A DNA stretch of 64,000 bases from Amyloporia xantha (taxonomy: Eukaryota > Basidiomycota > Agaricomycetes > Polyporales > Adustoporiaceae): NCBI GenBank assembly GCA_036971615.1, contig JAYKKR010000013.1, positions 1-64,000 of the forward strand. Direction: 5' to 3'. The notes under the pieces were generated by a model. That model was not told the DNA's origin, did no database searches, and saw only the letters and a program-made list of their open reading frames with translations. The position numbers were made by a program, and so were the translations under genes. The first letter of the stretch is position 1. Every line of letters begins with the position of its first letter. Positions 32,776 to 44,451 of the stretch are shown here, piece after piece.

Positions 32776-32848
32776 TCCTAATCGGACCTACCCAAACCCA
32801 GAAGGGAGGTAAGTGTACCCCAACCCAGTTACGAAAACCCTATATAAT
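32776..32848 (+). repeat. LTR-like promoter segment, copy 2
   Basis: Matches 28037-28106 and ends in CCCTATATAAT, after which the sequence differs. It marks the right end of the duplicated gene X upstream region. Confidence 0.6.
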
Positions 32849-33456
32849 TAAGTATGACCACTACACCACAAGACCATAAATATATCAAACTACTTAAACA
32901 TTATGCTCCGAAGTTTCTCCAAGGGTTTCAATCTATTTGGACTTCAACAAATTTCGACTTTTTGACTTCTTTTATATTGAGTCAAAGGAAGCCAGATTAG
33001 GGAAATACCAATTCAGATACAGACCTATGCAATGCTGATTATCTTCAAAACAATGTCAAATAGTATTGCATAGACTCCACCATTATAATATATCAGGTTG
33101 CATGTAATTCCAAGCCTTGTTAGAGTGCACATATTTGAAGACCCTTGGGGATTAATTATGATATATTGATTAAATAGTTAGCTTTAAAGAAGCTGTTATG
33201 GTGTAGGTGTTATGTTGCACTCATACTTATCATATATGTTGATGCATGAGTTCAATTCCTGTGAATGGCATTTTATTTTCAGAGTTTTAGTTAGTTCTCT
33301 GACAAACACTGACAACCCTGAGCATCCTGACGGGTTTTCTCTGATGGAGTATCTAACCCAAACTGACAGCTGGTGTCCTGACATCCCTGACAGGTCCTGA
33401 AAGGCCCTGACAAGCCGTTTGTCAGGGCTGTCAGGGCATTTGCAGAAGTTCTGATG
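32849..33456. repeat. AT-rich stretch with CCTGACA motif cluster
   Basis: AT-rich with no coding signal from 32849 to 33290. From about 33298 to 33445 the motif CTGACA and its complement TGTCAG occur about nine times, including CCTGACATCCCTGACAGG. Such subterminal clusters are common in DNA transposons. The same motif starts at the right edge of the window (63983-64000). Confidence 0.5.
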
Positions 33457-33665
33457 TCCTAATCGGACCTACCCAAACCTAGAAGGGAGGTAAGTGTACC
33501 CCAACCCAGTTACGAAAACCCTATATAATTCTACGCGAGCATCAACGGCGCGCAGGAGTACGACTCGCAGAACGGTTACGAAAAACCTATATAATGTCTC
33601 TGGTATCTTGTGCATCATCAGTACTATAACGAATTATTGCCGTTGCGTAGAGTTATACAACATGG
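33457..33665 (+). mobile_element. Probable Copia-type LTR remnant
   Basis: Begins with the shared promoter segment (CCTAATCGGACC ... CCCTATATAAT), has a second CCTATATAATG at about 33587, and ends GAGTTATACAACA. The next bases are TGGTATCA, the start of the usual Copia primer-binding site complementary to initiator tRNA-Met. No internal coding region follows; the Slm1-type gene ends 100 bp further on. It is a solo or truncated LTR. Confidence 0.5.
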
Positions 33666-33766
33666 TATCAAGGACTATAATACAGGCACGAGCGAACCAA
33701 CATTAGACACAGCCTACCATGATAGCAAACTAAGTACCGAAAGACAAGGTGACCAAAATACGAATT

Positions 33767-35697
33767 TCACAAGTTTTCGGCGAAACGACTCCCTGGTGCA
33801 CCCCCTGGACCAGTACCACCTGTCGCCTCATGTTCATCAGGACCGGGAGCGGTATCGTCACCATCAGAGACAACGTGAGGTGGTCGGCCTTCCGGTGCCT
33901 TCTCTTGCTGACGCTTGCTAGGCTTGCGGCCTAGGTTAGTTCCGCCCTCGTTGACAGTCGTCCCATTGGTGCGCGGTTTCTTGTCAATCTACATACCGAT
34001 CCATTAGGTTTGTATGGGAGAGCTCAGTGGGAGGGACGAGACCGACGCACAGGGTAACCATGAGCACCAAGTTCCCAGTCCTTGGCGTTGTGGCTGTATT
34101 CAGGAGGAACCTCATCTTCGTCGTCCACATTCTCCCTCGCCGGTTCAAAGACTTCTTCATCATCAGCGTCCTGTTCTTCCTCGATACTAGACCCCTCCTC
34201 CTCGTCTTCCTCCATATCGTCCTCGCTCCCGTAGCCAGCAGCCCTGACTGCCGCGGCAACGGGCCCGCTCCGCTCCATCGACTCGCTGGCTACTAGATAC
34301 CGCGCACACAACATGCGGACGTCGTTCCACCACTCCATCATATCATCATGAGAGCGACCTCGGAATGCCCAAGCGCGCCCACTGCTTCCACCACGCCGCG
34401 TGATGGAGTTCGTGAGCCCGCGGAACGAGCCCGTCTTGATCGAACCTGTACCGTCCTTGCGCTCTTCGATGTGAAACTTGTGACTCTTCGCTGAAGGGGC
34501 ACTGGGAGGGCCGAGTGTGCACATCGGGAGGAAGAGGCTGAATAGGGGCTTGTCCGAAATGGCAGGGTCAGAGGACGCGTATTCGTGGAGGAATCCGGCG
34601 GGTGTCAGAACATAATATGCCTCGCGGTAGGAGCGCGTGTATCGCTTCTTACGCTCGAGAAGTCCAGTGTGAACAGGAATAACAGACGGGTCTTCCTTGG
34701 ATGGGTAGGCGATATTCTCTGGATCACGTAAAGGCGTCTCCGGATCAACTAGGTGGTCCTCACGGGCGGCGAACGCGATCCATTCGCGATCCGGAGGTAG
34801 AGCAGACATATCACGCTCGAGCGTGTTCCAGGTGTCACGAATGCTCGCGTCCATCCGCGTGCGCCATTCGGCAAAGGTCGACCATGCGGATTGGAGGGCC
34901 TGGATAAGCGACGCCTCGAAGAGAGCAGAAGAAGACTGTGTGAGAAGCAACGACTTCTGCAGGGCATTCTCGGTGTGGACCTGCTTAACGAGCTGGCGCG
35001 CGACCACTTGATTAGCTACGTACGGATCGGTCCTGGCGGTAACGCTGAGAGGCGTATTCTTTAGAATGGAGATGTTGGTGCCGAGGTCACCGATCAGCTT
35101 GGAAGACAGCTCGCGTTCCTTTGCCACAGCTGTAGCCAGCTTCCCTGTGTCGTTTTGTATATTCTGTGTACATTGAGCATCTATGAAAATCTAGTAGCGG
35201 GTGGACACATACCTTGATATGAGCCTTGATCTCCACACGTAGTTTTTGCAGGTGTTGCACGATAGAGCCGTCAACGGTACGGCCGAAGTTCGCGTGCTGG
35301 TCCGCAATGGCACGAGTCTTGTCTCGGATACCATAGTATATATCCTGCATCGCAATTAGAGGTTTCCGAGACGAATTCCAACGCATATATGCACCTGTAG
35401 ACCCCCTTCACCTAGAAACTGGTTCCCGGAGCGAAAGGGAACTTGTATAACTCCTGCCAGCTTCGTCATTTCTCGGGCGACATTGTTCTCAATGTCTGCG
35501 ATTCCTTCAAAGTACGCAATGAGCTGCTTGACGATGATTTTCCATGCTGTGAACCGCTCGATGAGGATGTCGGAGGGGCGAAGGTCGTGAGGTGCGATGC
35601 TCTTCTTGATGAGAGACTGGCTGCGGGAGACGGTAGAACCGTGCTTGCTGGCTCGAGAGACGGATCGTGCGCGTGAAATGGAGACGCTGTCGTTCAT
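33767..35697 (-). CDS. Slm1-type PH-domain protein
   Basis: Four exons (35697-35395, 35344-35213, 35163-34051, 33988-33767) encode 589 residues. The first half is a helical, BAR/F-BAR-like region (PSDILIERFTAWK, then IRDKTRAIADQHANFGRTVD). A PH domain follows (about residues 320-440), with GLLERKKRYTRSYREAYYVLT opening and a closing helix DDMMEWWNDVRMLCARYL. This order matches fungal Slm1/Slm2-type proteins, which bind PI(4,5)P2 at plasma-membrane eisosomes and act with TORC2; the role is inferred from that family. The C terminus is acidic and ends GSRFAENL. An upstream in-frame ATG exists at 35910, but a TATA box (CTCCTATAAAGGC, about 35754-35766) lies between it and 35697, which favours the shorter start. 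Confidence 0.85.
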
Positions 35698-35960
35698 GGC
35701 GACGGCGAGGGGAGGGTTGGAGTAAGAGTAGGATGATAGGGCTGACTTGGAGTGGGCCTTTATAGGAGCCGCCGCGACCTGCGAATGACCTGACGTCACT
35801 TCCGCCAACGTCCATCCAACCGTGCGTTTACTTATATGGAAACTCTCCGTAGAACATACATAGCCTGACTCCGAATACAACGGTGTCCAGTCAGCCATGG
35901 TGTCTATCATTCAAACCGCGCAAGGCACTACATGGCAGCAGTAAACAGCGAAGTAATAGT

Positions 35961-36671
35961 CTATTCAACCTTGTATCCCACCAAACTCCTCCGTCCGATG
36001 ATTTCTCCAATCTGCACATGCGCATCGCAGGCCCGACGAAATAGAGCATATGCGGTTAGCGACGGCAGTTTATACGTGAAAGACACCACCCACTTTGTAG
36101 ATACCGTATGCTTCCACCGCATACACGCCCACTTTTGCCCAGTCGCCGGATCGCACGATCTCGCGCCAGTACGCAGGGTTGCTTGCGCGCGACCAGAGTG
36201 TGGAGTAGGCATTTGTGATGGTGGGCAAGGACGCTGGTGGTTGCAGGCGTTCGGCGACGTACACCTGCTTGAGGAATTCGCGTGCGACGGTAAGGTTGTA
36301 CCTGAGGGGCTCGCGATAGGCTAACGGGGACAGAAGCAGAGGATCAGCATACTCCCAGCACGTAATCACCCCAACCACAAACAAGCAGAGCGAGCGAGAG
36401 AGGTAGTACGTTGGCCAACTACGGGACACTCACAACCCAGCATATTCCCAGCCTTCTCGCCTACGGGCCCCAAAACCTTCTTGCCCATCTCGGCGGCCTC
36501 TCCCAGCCGCTTTTGCACTGTTACCATCGCATCCTGTGCCTTCTTCTGCACCTCCTCCGAGTTCAAGCTGCTGCCGGGTGTGCTGGACGCGAACCGCTGC
36601 TGGCGGACGCCGGGCACACGCGGCGGACGGAAGGGCTGAGACAGGCGAAAGGGGACCGACGCGCGCACCAT
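35961..36671 (-). CDS. ATP20: Mitochondrial ATP synthase subunit g
   Basis: Three exons (36671-36434, 36320-36094, 36011-35961) encode 171 residues. The amino end (MVRASVPFRLSQPFRPPR) looks like a mitochondrial presequence. The body has the subunit g pattern: a helical KAQDAMVTVQKRLGEA segment, then FLKQVYVAERLQPP, WSRASNPAYWREIV, and the ending IGEIIGRRSLVGYKVE. The short last exon is needed to supply that conserved ending. The protein sits in the inner-membrane Fo sector and helps ATP synthase dimerise. The gene is divergent from urate oxidase with 354 bp between the starts. Confidence 0.93.
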
Positions 36672-37025
36672 GTGTCTATGAGCAGGACAAGGAAAGAGAG
36701 TGTAGTGAGGTATCGTCTGGACTCTGGACGACGACAGTCGGTGTCGTGGATGGTGGTGACGAGAAATTGTCCGACGCACGCTGGCGGCCGTACCCGGGAT
36801 GGGTCGGGAGGGCCGGCCGCGGCCGATGGCTAAATTAGGACGGACGGCCGTGTTATCTTATCTCTCCCTGTTGTCTGCGAGATGGCGTTCCTGGCGAGTT
36901 TGCTCTCGACTGTTCCCGCCCCATACCAAACGCCCGTGCCCCGCAAATTATAATTATAACGGATCTCGCGAGGGGACTATCTAGCATATCCTAGCCCACA
37001 TTCCTACCCCAGACAGCTTTGCACC
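36672..37025. promoter_or_regulatory. Shared divergent promoter of ATP20 and urate oxidase
   Basis: 354 bp between two outward-facing starts. It contains an AT-rich box (AAATTATAATTATAACGG, about 36945) about 70 bp upstream of the urate oxidase ATG, and a GC-rich palindrome (GGCCGGCCGCGGCC, about 36812). No precise factor site can be named. Confidence 0.5.
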
Positions 37026-39166
37026 ATGTCCGCATCCCCCGAATCCTATCTCTCGCACGCCCGCTATGGCAAAGACAAGGTGCGCGTGTTCCGTGTCGTG
37101 CGCGAGGGCAAGTGGCATCAGGTTGTCGAGTACAACGTTACCGCCTTGTTGGAGGGTGACATCGACGTGAGGTGAGTTCCGATCGCACGATGCCCATCCG
37201 AGTCTGGGACAGCCAGGACGGCTCGATGACCATCGCGCCCCGATCGCAGCAGGCGTTCCTGCGAGTGCTCACTCACTTTACAGCTATACGAAGGCAGACA
37301 ACTCTGTCGTAGTTGCAACGGACTCTAGTGTGTGCTTCCTATCTATCTTCGCGTGTGCACTGAACAGGATTCCCATTTCTTTTTCAGTCAAGAACATCAC
37401 GTACTGTACGCCGTTTTTGTTCTCGACCTATCCGCATATAGACCCCCCTCCGCAGACCTCGCCAAGACGTCCCCGCACATCCTCTATCCCGAGCGCTTCG
37501 CGATCCACTTGGGGACCCACCTTGTCTCCAAGTATGCGCACATCCACAAGGCGTTCGTGACGATCGAGAAGCTGCGCTGGGCGCGCATCCCGGTGAAGAC
37601 CGGCGCCGACGGCCAGGAAGATCTGAAACTGCACTCTCATGCATTTTATCGCGATGGGGAGGACAAGCGTGTTACGAGCGTCGAGGTAAGAACGCCGTGC
37701 TCGTATTGGGATCTGGCTAACGGGTAACACAGATTGACGCGACAAAGGGCAAGGAGAACATTGTTGCAAAGGTCACCTCTGGCATCTCCGATTTACTTGG
37801 TGCGTGGCTGCGTCTGCAACTCCCACGCGAGGCCCATATAGATTCTAAATGTCGCTTACTCCTGGCTTGCCCACGCAGTGCTCAAGTCTACCGGGTCTGC
37901 ATTCGAGTCGTTCGTCCGCGACGAGTACACGACGCTCGTGGAGGTGAACGATCGTATCTTCAGTACGGCGGTCGACCTTTCATACGTCTACAAGCCGTTC
38001 GCGGTCCCGCCGCCGACGGACGAAAAGAAGCTCCTCGTGAACGTAAGCGGGACGGACGCGGAGGCTGGAACGCCGTGGGAGGGAGAAACGGTGGCGGAGA
38101 ACGCACGGAAGATTACGCTGGAGACATTCGCAGAGGACGAGAGCGCGAGCGTGCAGGTGCGTCTCGCTGGGCGTCGTGGATGCGCCTGTACTGACGATGG
38201 CGCGGATTGCTGATGCAGGCGACGCTGTACAAGATGGCTCAGCAGATCGTGGCGGAGAACCCATATGTGGAGAGCGTGACGTACTCGCTTCCGAACAAAC
38301 ACTACATCCCTGTGGACATGCGGTACATCGGGGTAGACAACATGACACCGTTGAGTGGATTTCTTTGCTGTTGTTGTTTCTCTATTATGGTATCGCATGA
38401 TGCATCAACTGGGGTGCCCTCAATCACGCTGGGCGCAGCGTCGGGCATATGTCGGGGAAGAGAGCGCGCACGGGTGAGGACATGCGGACAGCGACGCTAG
38501 CGAAGGCTTCTGCGGGCTACAAGGGTGTGAAGGGCGGTTCGCGTGAGGGTCGCGACGTGTCGGATAGCGTGGTGGTCGCAGCCGGTGGATCATTGGGCCG
38601 ATGGTGACCTGACGACGGGCAGCTTCTGTGACGCAGGCTTCATTCTGTGCGGCTGCGTCTCAGATGGTGTGTGAACGCGCGAGGCGATTGGGTTCTGGGG
38701 GAGGAATGTGGTGGCTATGCCGTATTGGGCGAGGAGGGAAGGCGTGTGGGCGGCCGCAGCAGGTCGTGCTTCCCATGACGAAAGACGACCGGAGGCGGAC
38801 CGGGTGCGATATGTATGGCAGGACGTCGATGGAGGGCCAAGTGGCCTGCTTCCCGATGGTTATCGGGGGTAGGCTACGTCCAGGGTGGCTACAGCTGGGC
38901 GGACGTGTGAAGGTCGTGATGTCGTTAGCTGATCGGGGTCTTGGCGCCTGCGAGAGCGTGGACTGGCGGGATCTGGCGGGATGCGCTGTGGGCGGGAGTC
39001 GGGGGGCGGGAATGCTGACGTTGGTTTCACGTACAGGTCGGAGGCGGAGGTGTTCGTGCCCATCGCTGCGCCAAGGTACGGGGACGCGATTTCTGCGGTG
39101 GAGGGCTCGGACTGACGCCGAGTGTGTATCAGCGGATTGATCTCAGCCACCATCTCACGCAAGTGA
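37026..39166 (+). CDS. Urate oxidase (uricase)
   Basis: Nine exons (37026-37171, 37284-37327, 37388-37405, 37456-37685, 37733-37799, 37879-38156, 38219-38349, 39037-39075, 39133-39166) encode 328 residues. Signature segments include ARYGKDKVRV, VKNITYY with an 18-nt exon, HLVSKYAHIHKAFVTIEK, HSHAFYRDG, SAFESFVRDEYTTL and NPYVESVTYSLPNKHYIP. The enzyme oxidises urate to 5-hydroxyisourate in purine breakdown, usually in peroxisomes. The last two exons supply SEAEVFVPIAAPSGLISA and are separated from the rest by a 687-nt intron with a weak donor (GTTGAG). The C terminus reads ISRK, one residue beyond an SR-x form, so a standard PTS1 is not evident. Confidence 0.9.
38350..39036 (+). other. Exceptionally long intron of the urate oxidase gene
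   Basis: 687 nt, while the other introns are 47-112 nt. Reading straight through gives a Cys-rich, family-unlike tail ending about 38500. Splicing from GTTGAG to GTACAG|GTCGG restores the conserved C terminus in frame. The insert is GC-rich and I see no transposon ends or P1/P2 palindromes in it. Confidence 0.6.
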
Positions 39167-39538
39167 TAGCCTGACGTCACCGGCTCCACAACGCTTATGC
39201 GCTCCGCAGCAAGCCCGGGGGCTGCTAGCGTAGGGCTTTCGCAGCAGGCTAGGGGCCCTCTTAGGGGGGGACGCGTGTGTGGGCCGTGCGTGTGCCGTGC
39301 GTGTGCGTGCGTGTGGTCTGTGTATTTACGGTGTATGTACCCTTGTGCTCTCCAAATATCAATTCAATATCCCTGTGTGACAGCCGTTCGCGAGGAGAAT
39401 GCGGGGGTGTGACGGAGGGTGACGTCATGAGCGTGGCATCGCAATGTGACGATGGGCGCCTAGAGAGCCCCAAGTCTCGGTCACAAAGGCGCCATTGCGC
39501 TTTTCCTCTTCTCCACCAACATCCAACGCGTTCCAACC

Positions 39539-42500
39539 ATGGCCGGCGATCACAAAGTGCGCCCTCCTCCTCGTCGTCCTCGACGTTCACTAACACTGAC
39601 CCACCCACCCCGCCCCCCAGTGCCCCGTCTGCCAGTCTACTTTCACCCGCCCACAACATGTCGCTCGCCATATGCGTTCCCGTGAGTTTGCTCCGTTTCT
39701 CCACTGGCACCCGTCTCGGTTACGCCCCGAATCCTTCTCTCCATTGGAGTCCTCCGCACCGACTTCACACCATCCTTCTTCTACTTACCGACGCAGCGCC
39801 CAAACGCTAACATTGCTCCCTCAACAGACACCGGCGATCGCCCATATAAATGTCAACATTGCGGTGATCAATTCGCCCGCAGGTGCGCGCTCAATCGCCC
39901 CCCTCCTTGGATCATCTCATTTATCTTCATTTCTTTTTATCAGTGACCTGCTTTCCAGACACGTAAATAAATGTCATGCCTCCGAAAAACCACCTACCAC
40001 AACAGCTCCTAACCGTCGCAAAGGTGCCGCAGCAGCCTCTAGAGCGACAACCTCCAAGCAAGCCTGCGACCAGTGCGTCCAGTCAAGTCTTCCTTGCGAC
40101 GGCGCCAATCCATGTTGTAAGTTCAATTCTTTTTCGGCCTTCGTCGCTCTTAGTCACCAACTTTATCGCCTTTCACAGCCAAATGTCTCCAGCGTAAATG
40201 TCGGTGCACCTACGTCAAGTTTCATCGGCAGACCGCACCGCAGGGTCCAGGCCACCCCGTCCCCAACCAGGCCCCTCCCCCCGGCCGCCCCTTATTACCG
40301 GGCTCCTCCCGTCTTCCCGAAGACTTCATCCTTGCTCCTCCTCAGACAGGGTTCACCTTCCCATCCGTGTACGCCCCCAATGCCAACGCCAACCCCGAAT
40401 ATAATCACCCGCCCTCTTCAAACTTACTATATGCTCAGGGTTACCCTCAGGCCGCTGATCCCCGCGACGCTAACCCGTCTCTCTCACTACCCCCTGGCAC
40501 CAGGGAAGCGATCAACAGCTCCCCAGACCTCATGGCTCGCTATCGAGCACAGGCTGAACTCCTCTCTCGTGCCGGCGTCCTCCCCAACGGTAGCCTCGCC
40601 ATGGGCGCTGCTCCCGGCGCTGACGGTGTGATTCACGCGAACGCGCTTTACACCGACCCTCAGACGCATGCTCACTTTAACCGTTACTCGCTCCCCATGC
40701 CCGCCACTTCCTGGGGTCAGTCACATGATGCCTCTGGTCAGCAGTCCTTTCAGGACGTCGACGGACACCGAAAGGAGTACGAGACCACCTACCGACAATC
40801 CTTTCCTGCGCGGGAGGGAAGCATCTCCACCGACTCAGGCGAGCCGTCGCTTCAGACCCATCCTCCCGCGCACGGATCAGCGTTTCCGCCCCTATCCTCC
40901 AACGCAGGAGGCGCTAGCGGCTACCACCCGTCAGGTCTCCCCTACCATCATCATCCCGAGGACCTGAACGATGATTTTGGTAGTGACGGCGGAAGCACGG
41001 GCCATTCGCGCTCCATCCCGGGTAGCGCCAACTCGAGTAGCGTCCATCTACCGCTGCCCGATGGTAATCAATCCGCACGCCAGCAGGCATACACGCTACC
41101 TGGTTTTACGCACCTAGACTCCCTGCACGATACGGGCGGGTCGCATCACGGCCACAGCGGCCAGAATAAGCACACCTACGGGAACGGCGCCTTTGGGCAT
41201 GATGGCCAGGGTGAGGGAGGCTTCTCGTCCGCATTCGGACTCATGTCGCTCGATGATCCAAACGTCCTTGCTGGGCTCTCCGCAGATTCCGCGCCCTTCT
41301 TCTCGAACCTTTCTGGCTCTTCCGGTTCTGGGAATGCCTCCGCGAGCAACTTGAGCCTGCCAACGCCCACGCAGGACCTCATTGCGGCGCTGAAGACGGG
41401 TAAGAGCGATATGGACTCGAAGGAGATGCGGGACTTTTGGAAGATGTACGTCAGGACGCCGCTTAGTGGACCTGGCAGTGCGAATGGGCTGGCACTTGCC
41501 ACGCCCACGGGCCCAGGGCAGATGCTCGGTGCGGGGAGGCCGTCACCAACGAGGCGACATTCTAGAGTGGCCTCTCTACCGAGCATGAAGACCCCACCGC
41601 TGCATGCGGATCAGAACATGAGCGGGTTCCTGCCCCTCGGTCGGTTCAATTTGAACTTGAACGAGAATTCGCGGTACAATCAGGATCACGGCAGGGTGCA
41701 ACGCGAGGGTGGCGGGGATCCGAATGGTAATACCAACGGGAATTCGAATTCGAACTCCTTTTCGTCGATGCGCACGACGCTGCACGATGCAGACGATCTG
41801 AAGAGTTACGAGCAGGCCGTACTCGCACGCAAGGCGCCTATGAACCTCAACCTCGTGCCGAAACGCAGGGGCACCATACACTCTGGAACAGCACCCAGCG
41901 GATTCCAACAGCCGCAGAATATGGCGGCCAATATGCATACGAGCAAGAGCGCAAGCCCGGTAGTACCACACCTCCCACCCCCGCCGTTCATGTCGAACAA
42001 GATCCCAGACTTGTTGAACCGACCATCATCGGCATCATCCCACACGTCATCGCTAGCCCATGCGTTCGGTTCTGCCGAAATTGCTGCGCAGCAGCAGCAA
42101 CAGAAGCAACACGACTTGCGACCATCATCGCAAGGCGGATACGGCGCGATGCGCCCACCATCCGTAGCATCGAGTACAGTCGTAGGGAGCGACACGGGCA
42201 CCGAATCCGATTCGTCCTATCGCCCGTCCTTCAAGCGTCTTGCTTCGCAGACACTTGGACCTGAGAACCCGAAACGAGCGCTTCTAGGCCCTGCTGGATG
42301 GGACGATGATGTCGTCGATGATGACGACGACGATGACGGCGACTTTGGCAGGAGCTCCGCGTCGTCGGGTGCAGATGTGGACCAGAATGCGGCGGAGAAG
42401 TATGCTGATCCCCTCAATCGCCCTATGGTGGGCCTGTCCGATCGCAATCGCAGGGCGAGCTGTCCCACGACGACAGGCCCGTCATCGGTCCCTGTGGGTG

Positions 42501-42556
42501 TGTCGCTCGCGCCGTCGCTCGCGCGGGCGGAGGAAGCGGTTGCGTCAGGGAGCTGA
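39539..42556 (+). CDS. C2H2 plus Zn2Cys6 zinc-finger transcription factor
   Basis: Starts MAGDHK with an immediate intron. The second exon gives CPVCQSTFTRPQHVARH (first C2H2 finger). After an intron, CQHCGDQFARSDLLSRH gives a second finger interrupted by one more intron, with the spacer TGDRPYK typical of C2H2 arrays. A Zn2Cys6 cluster follows (CDQCVQSSLPCDGANPC, then KCLQRKCRCTY). This tandem arrangement is found in a group of fungal regulators. The remaining roughly 730 residues (from about 40367) are low complexity, rich in Ser, Pro, Gly and Asn, with an acidic run DDDDDDDGDFG near the end. I see no fungal-specific middle homology domain. It is probably a nuclear DNA-binding regulator; targets unknown. 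Confidence 0.88.
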
Positions 42557-43080
42557 ATGTGTCGTGGTCGTCCAGGAGCACGCCCTTACGTGCGAGGATA
42601 GGATTACCGGAGCCTTTTCCTCATATTATTAGTCTTGGTCATGTGTCTCTGTAGTGGCGCGCACGAGGACGCTATACACGATGCGTGTCTAACTCGTGGT
42701 TATGTACGGTAGTTATACCTGCTGTCGCCCTTGCTGTTTGGGAGGTTCGCACCGCATGTCAGCGTGCCGAACAAGTATCGCTGCCGTTTTATATGCCTTC
42801 TTTCTTCGCCTTTTTTTTCTTGTCCGGTCCGCGATATTGAACGAACTTACTTTACGTGTATGATTAGTAGTTATGACATGTGCGAGACAGACCATACTAT
42901 GTAGATGGCCCGTATTATAATATTACGAAAATGCGGCTGCCGTGGTGACGGTCTCCTGAAACGCGATGATGGTCATCGAAACATATTGAGTGGCTCAGTA
43001 CATTATCAGACACAAGCGATCGAGCAGCTGGCGTATAAAACCAGAGTGTTTCCGGTGAGTAAAAATTTCCAGAAGTAAAT
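42557..43080. other. Convergent intergenic region
   Basis: 524 bp between two converging genes, presumably holding both 3' ends. AT-rich stretches (about 42610-42650 and 42790-42840) could serve polyadenylation. No gene is seen. Confidence 0.4.
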
Positions 43081-44451
43081 CTACCATGCACGGTGACCGC
43101 CGTCAACAATAATGCTAGAGGAACATGTCAGTGATTTTTAGGATTACCCGAAAGAGTACGGATACTGACTCGCTGCCGGTGCAGTATGTGCTTGCATCGC
43201 TGGCCAACCATGTAACGACGCCTCTTAGCTCATCCGGCCGTCCCAAGCGTCCCGAGGGGTTTTGACTAGACCACTTCTCAAGCAAGCCAGGTTGTGAGTC
43301 CACGAACAGGCCGGTGAGCCTGCGACGCAAAGCGTTCAACGAATGAATCATCGGAGACGACGATATGGATCACACGTACTTGGTGTAGATATATCCAGGA
43401 CTGAGCGTATTCACTCTGATATGCTTCGGCCCGAGTTCACAAGCCATGCTGCGCCCCATTTGCAGCACCGCGGATTTGGACGTATTATAGGACACCCAGC
43501 TCTGGTGCTGTTAAGAATAGTAAATATAATATCTGACAGCCGTATATGGAATGGCGTACCGTGTTGGTGATGCTCCCGCTCATGCTAGCGATCAGGATGA
43601 TGCTGCCGCCGTTGCCAAATCGCTGCATCTGCCGACCTGCTGCTTGTGCCGTGAAAAGAACGCCATTCACATTCACGTCCATCACCTGAGTTCGGCGCAT
43701 GATGAACACATGAGAGACGGGAATAATGAGCGACGGTACTAGCCTCTCTGAAAGTCTTGGACGGATACTCCAAGCAGTCGATATCGGGTCTGAGAATGCC
43801 TGCTGCGGCAACGCACACGTCCATGCGTCCTTCCTTGTCGCCTATCATGTCTCCAATCTTCCATATCGCCTCCTGGGACCATGTGCTTGTAGTCAGTGAT
43901 ACCTAATTAGAGCGTATCCAACCTACCTGGTCTCGCACGTCTGCAGAGACATACTCCAGCTTGCCCTTACCCTCCATTCTTGAGACATACTCCTTAACTT
44001 TAATAAATTCATCGCCTGGTGTGTCCGGAAGATCCAAGCAGTAGACAGTGCGCGCTCCAGCTTCGGCGAGCGCCATGGCCATCTCGAGCCCGAGACCGCG
44101 GTTCGCTCCAGATACCATGGCCACCCTATCAGCGAGAGAAAATTCTTTTTCGAGCAATGTCGGCTTCGCGGCTTCGAGTGATACAGTTGCTCAGTTTTCG
44201 GTCCCACAGATCAGTAGATTGTTCAGGCACTCACGAGACGAAGGCGAAGCTTCGAGAGCTGCAGCAACACCGACAGTGCCGTACGGTGGCAACACGCTCG
44301 TCTTCTTCTGCGCCGTCATACTCGAAGTTGATGCGCGTGTAATTGGTGCTGTAGAGTACGGAGCGCGGCACGAGATCATCCCAACATTGACCCGGCGGGC
44401 GAGATGCATGGAGGCCGATCGTCGAAGGACTCCCGTGAAAGAAATAGACAT
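43081..44451 (-). CDS. Short-chain dehydrogenase/reductase, mitochondrial-type presequence
   Basis: Seven exons (44451-44235, 44171-43927, 43872-43744, 43685-43560, 43507-43380, 43319-43170, 43114-43081) encode 342 residues. The amino end MSISFTGVLRRSASMHLARR is basic and hydroxylated, like a mitochondrial presequence. The Rossmann fold is clear: VSGANRGLGLEMA (cofactor loop), SADVRDQ, CVAAAGIL (NAG-like), IASMSGS (catalytic Ser), YNTSK (catalytic Tyr and Lys), and the closing IIVDGGHRAW. It belongs to the classical SDR family that uses NAD(P)H; the substrate cannot be told. The intron after exon 3 uses GCTAGT as its donor, so it is a GC-AG intron or a small frame break. Confidence 0.88.

Noticed and set aside
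38628..39140. Plus-strand frame of 170 codons inside the urate oxidase gene
   Set aside because: It lies in the long intron, and its end overlaps the conserved C-terminal exon in another frame.
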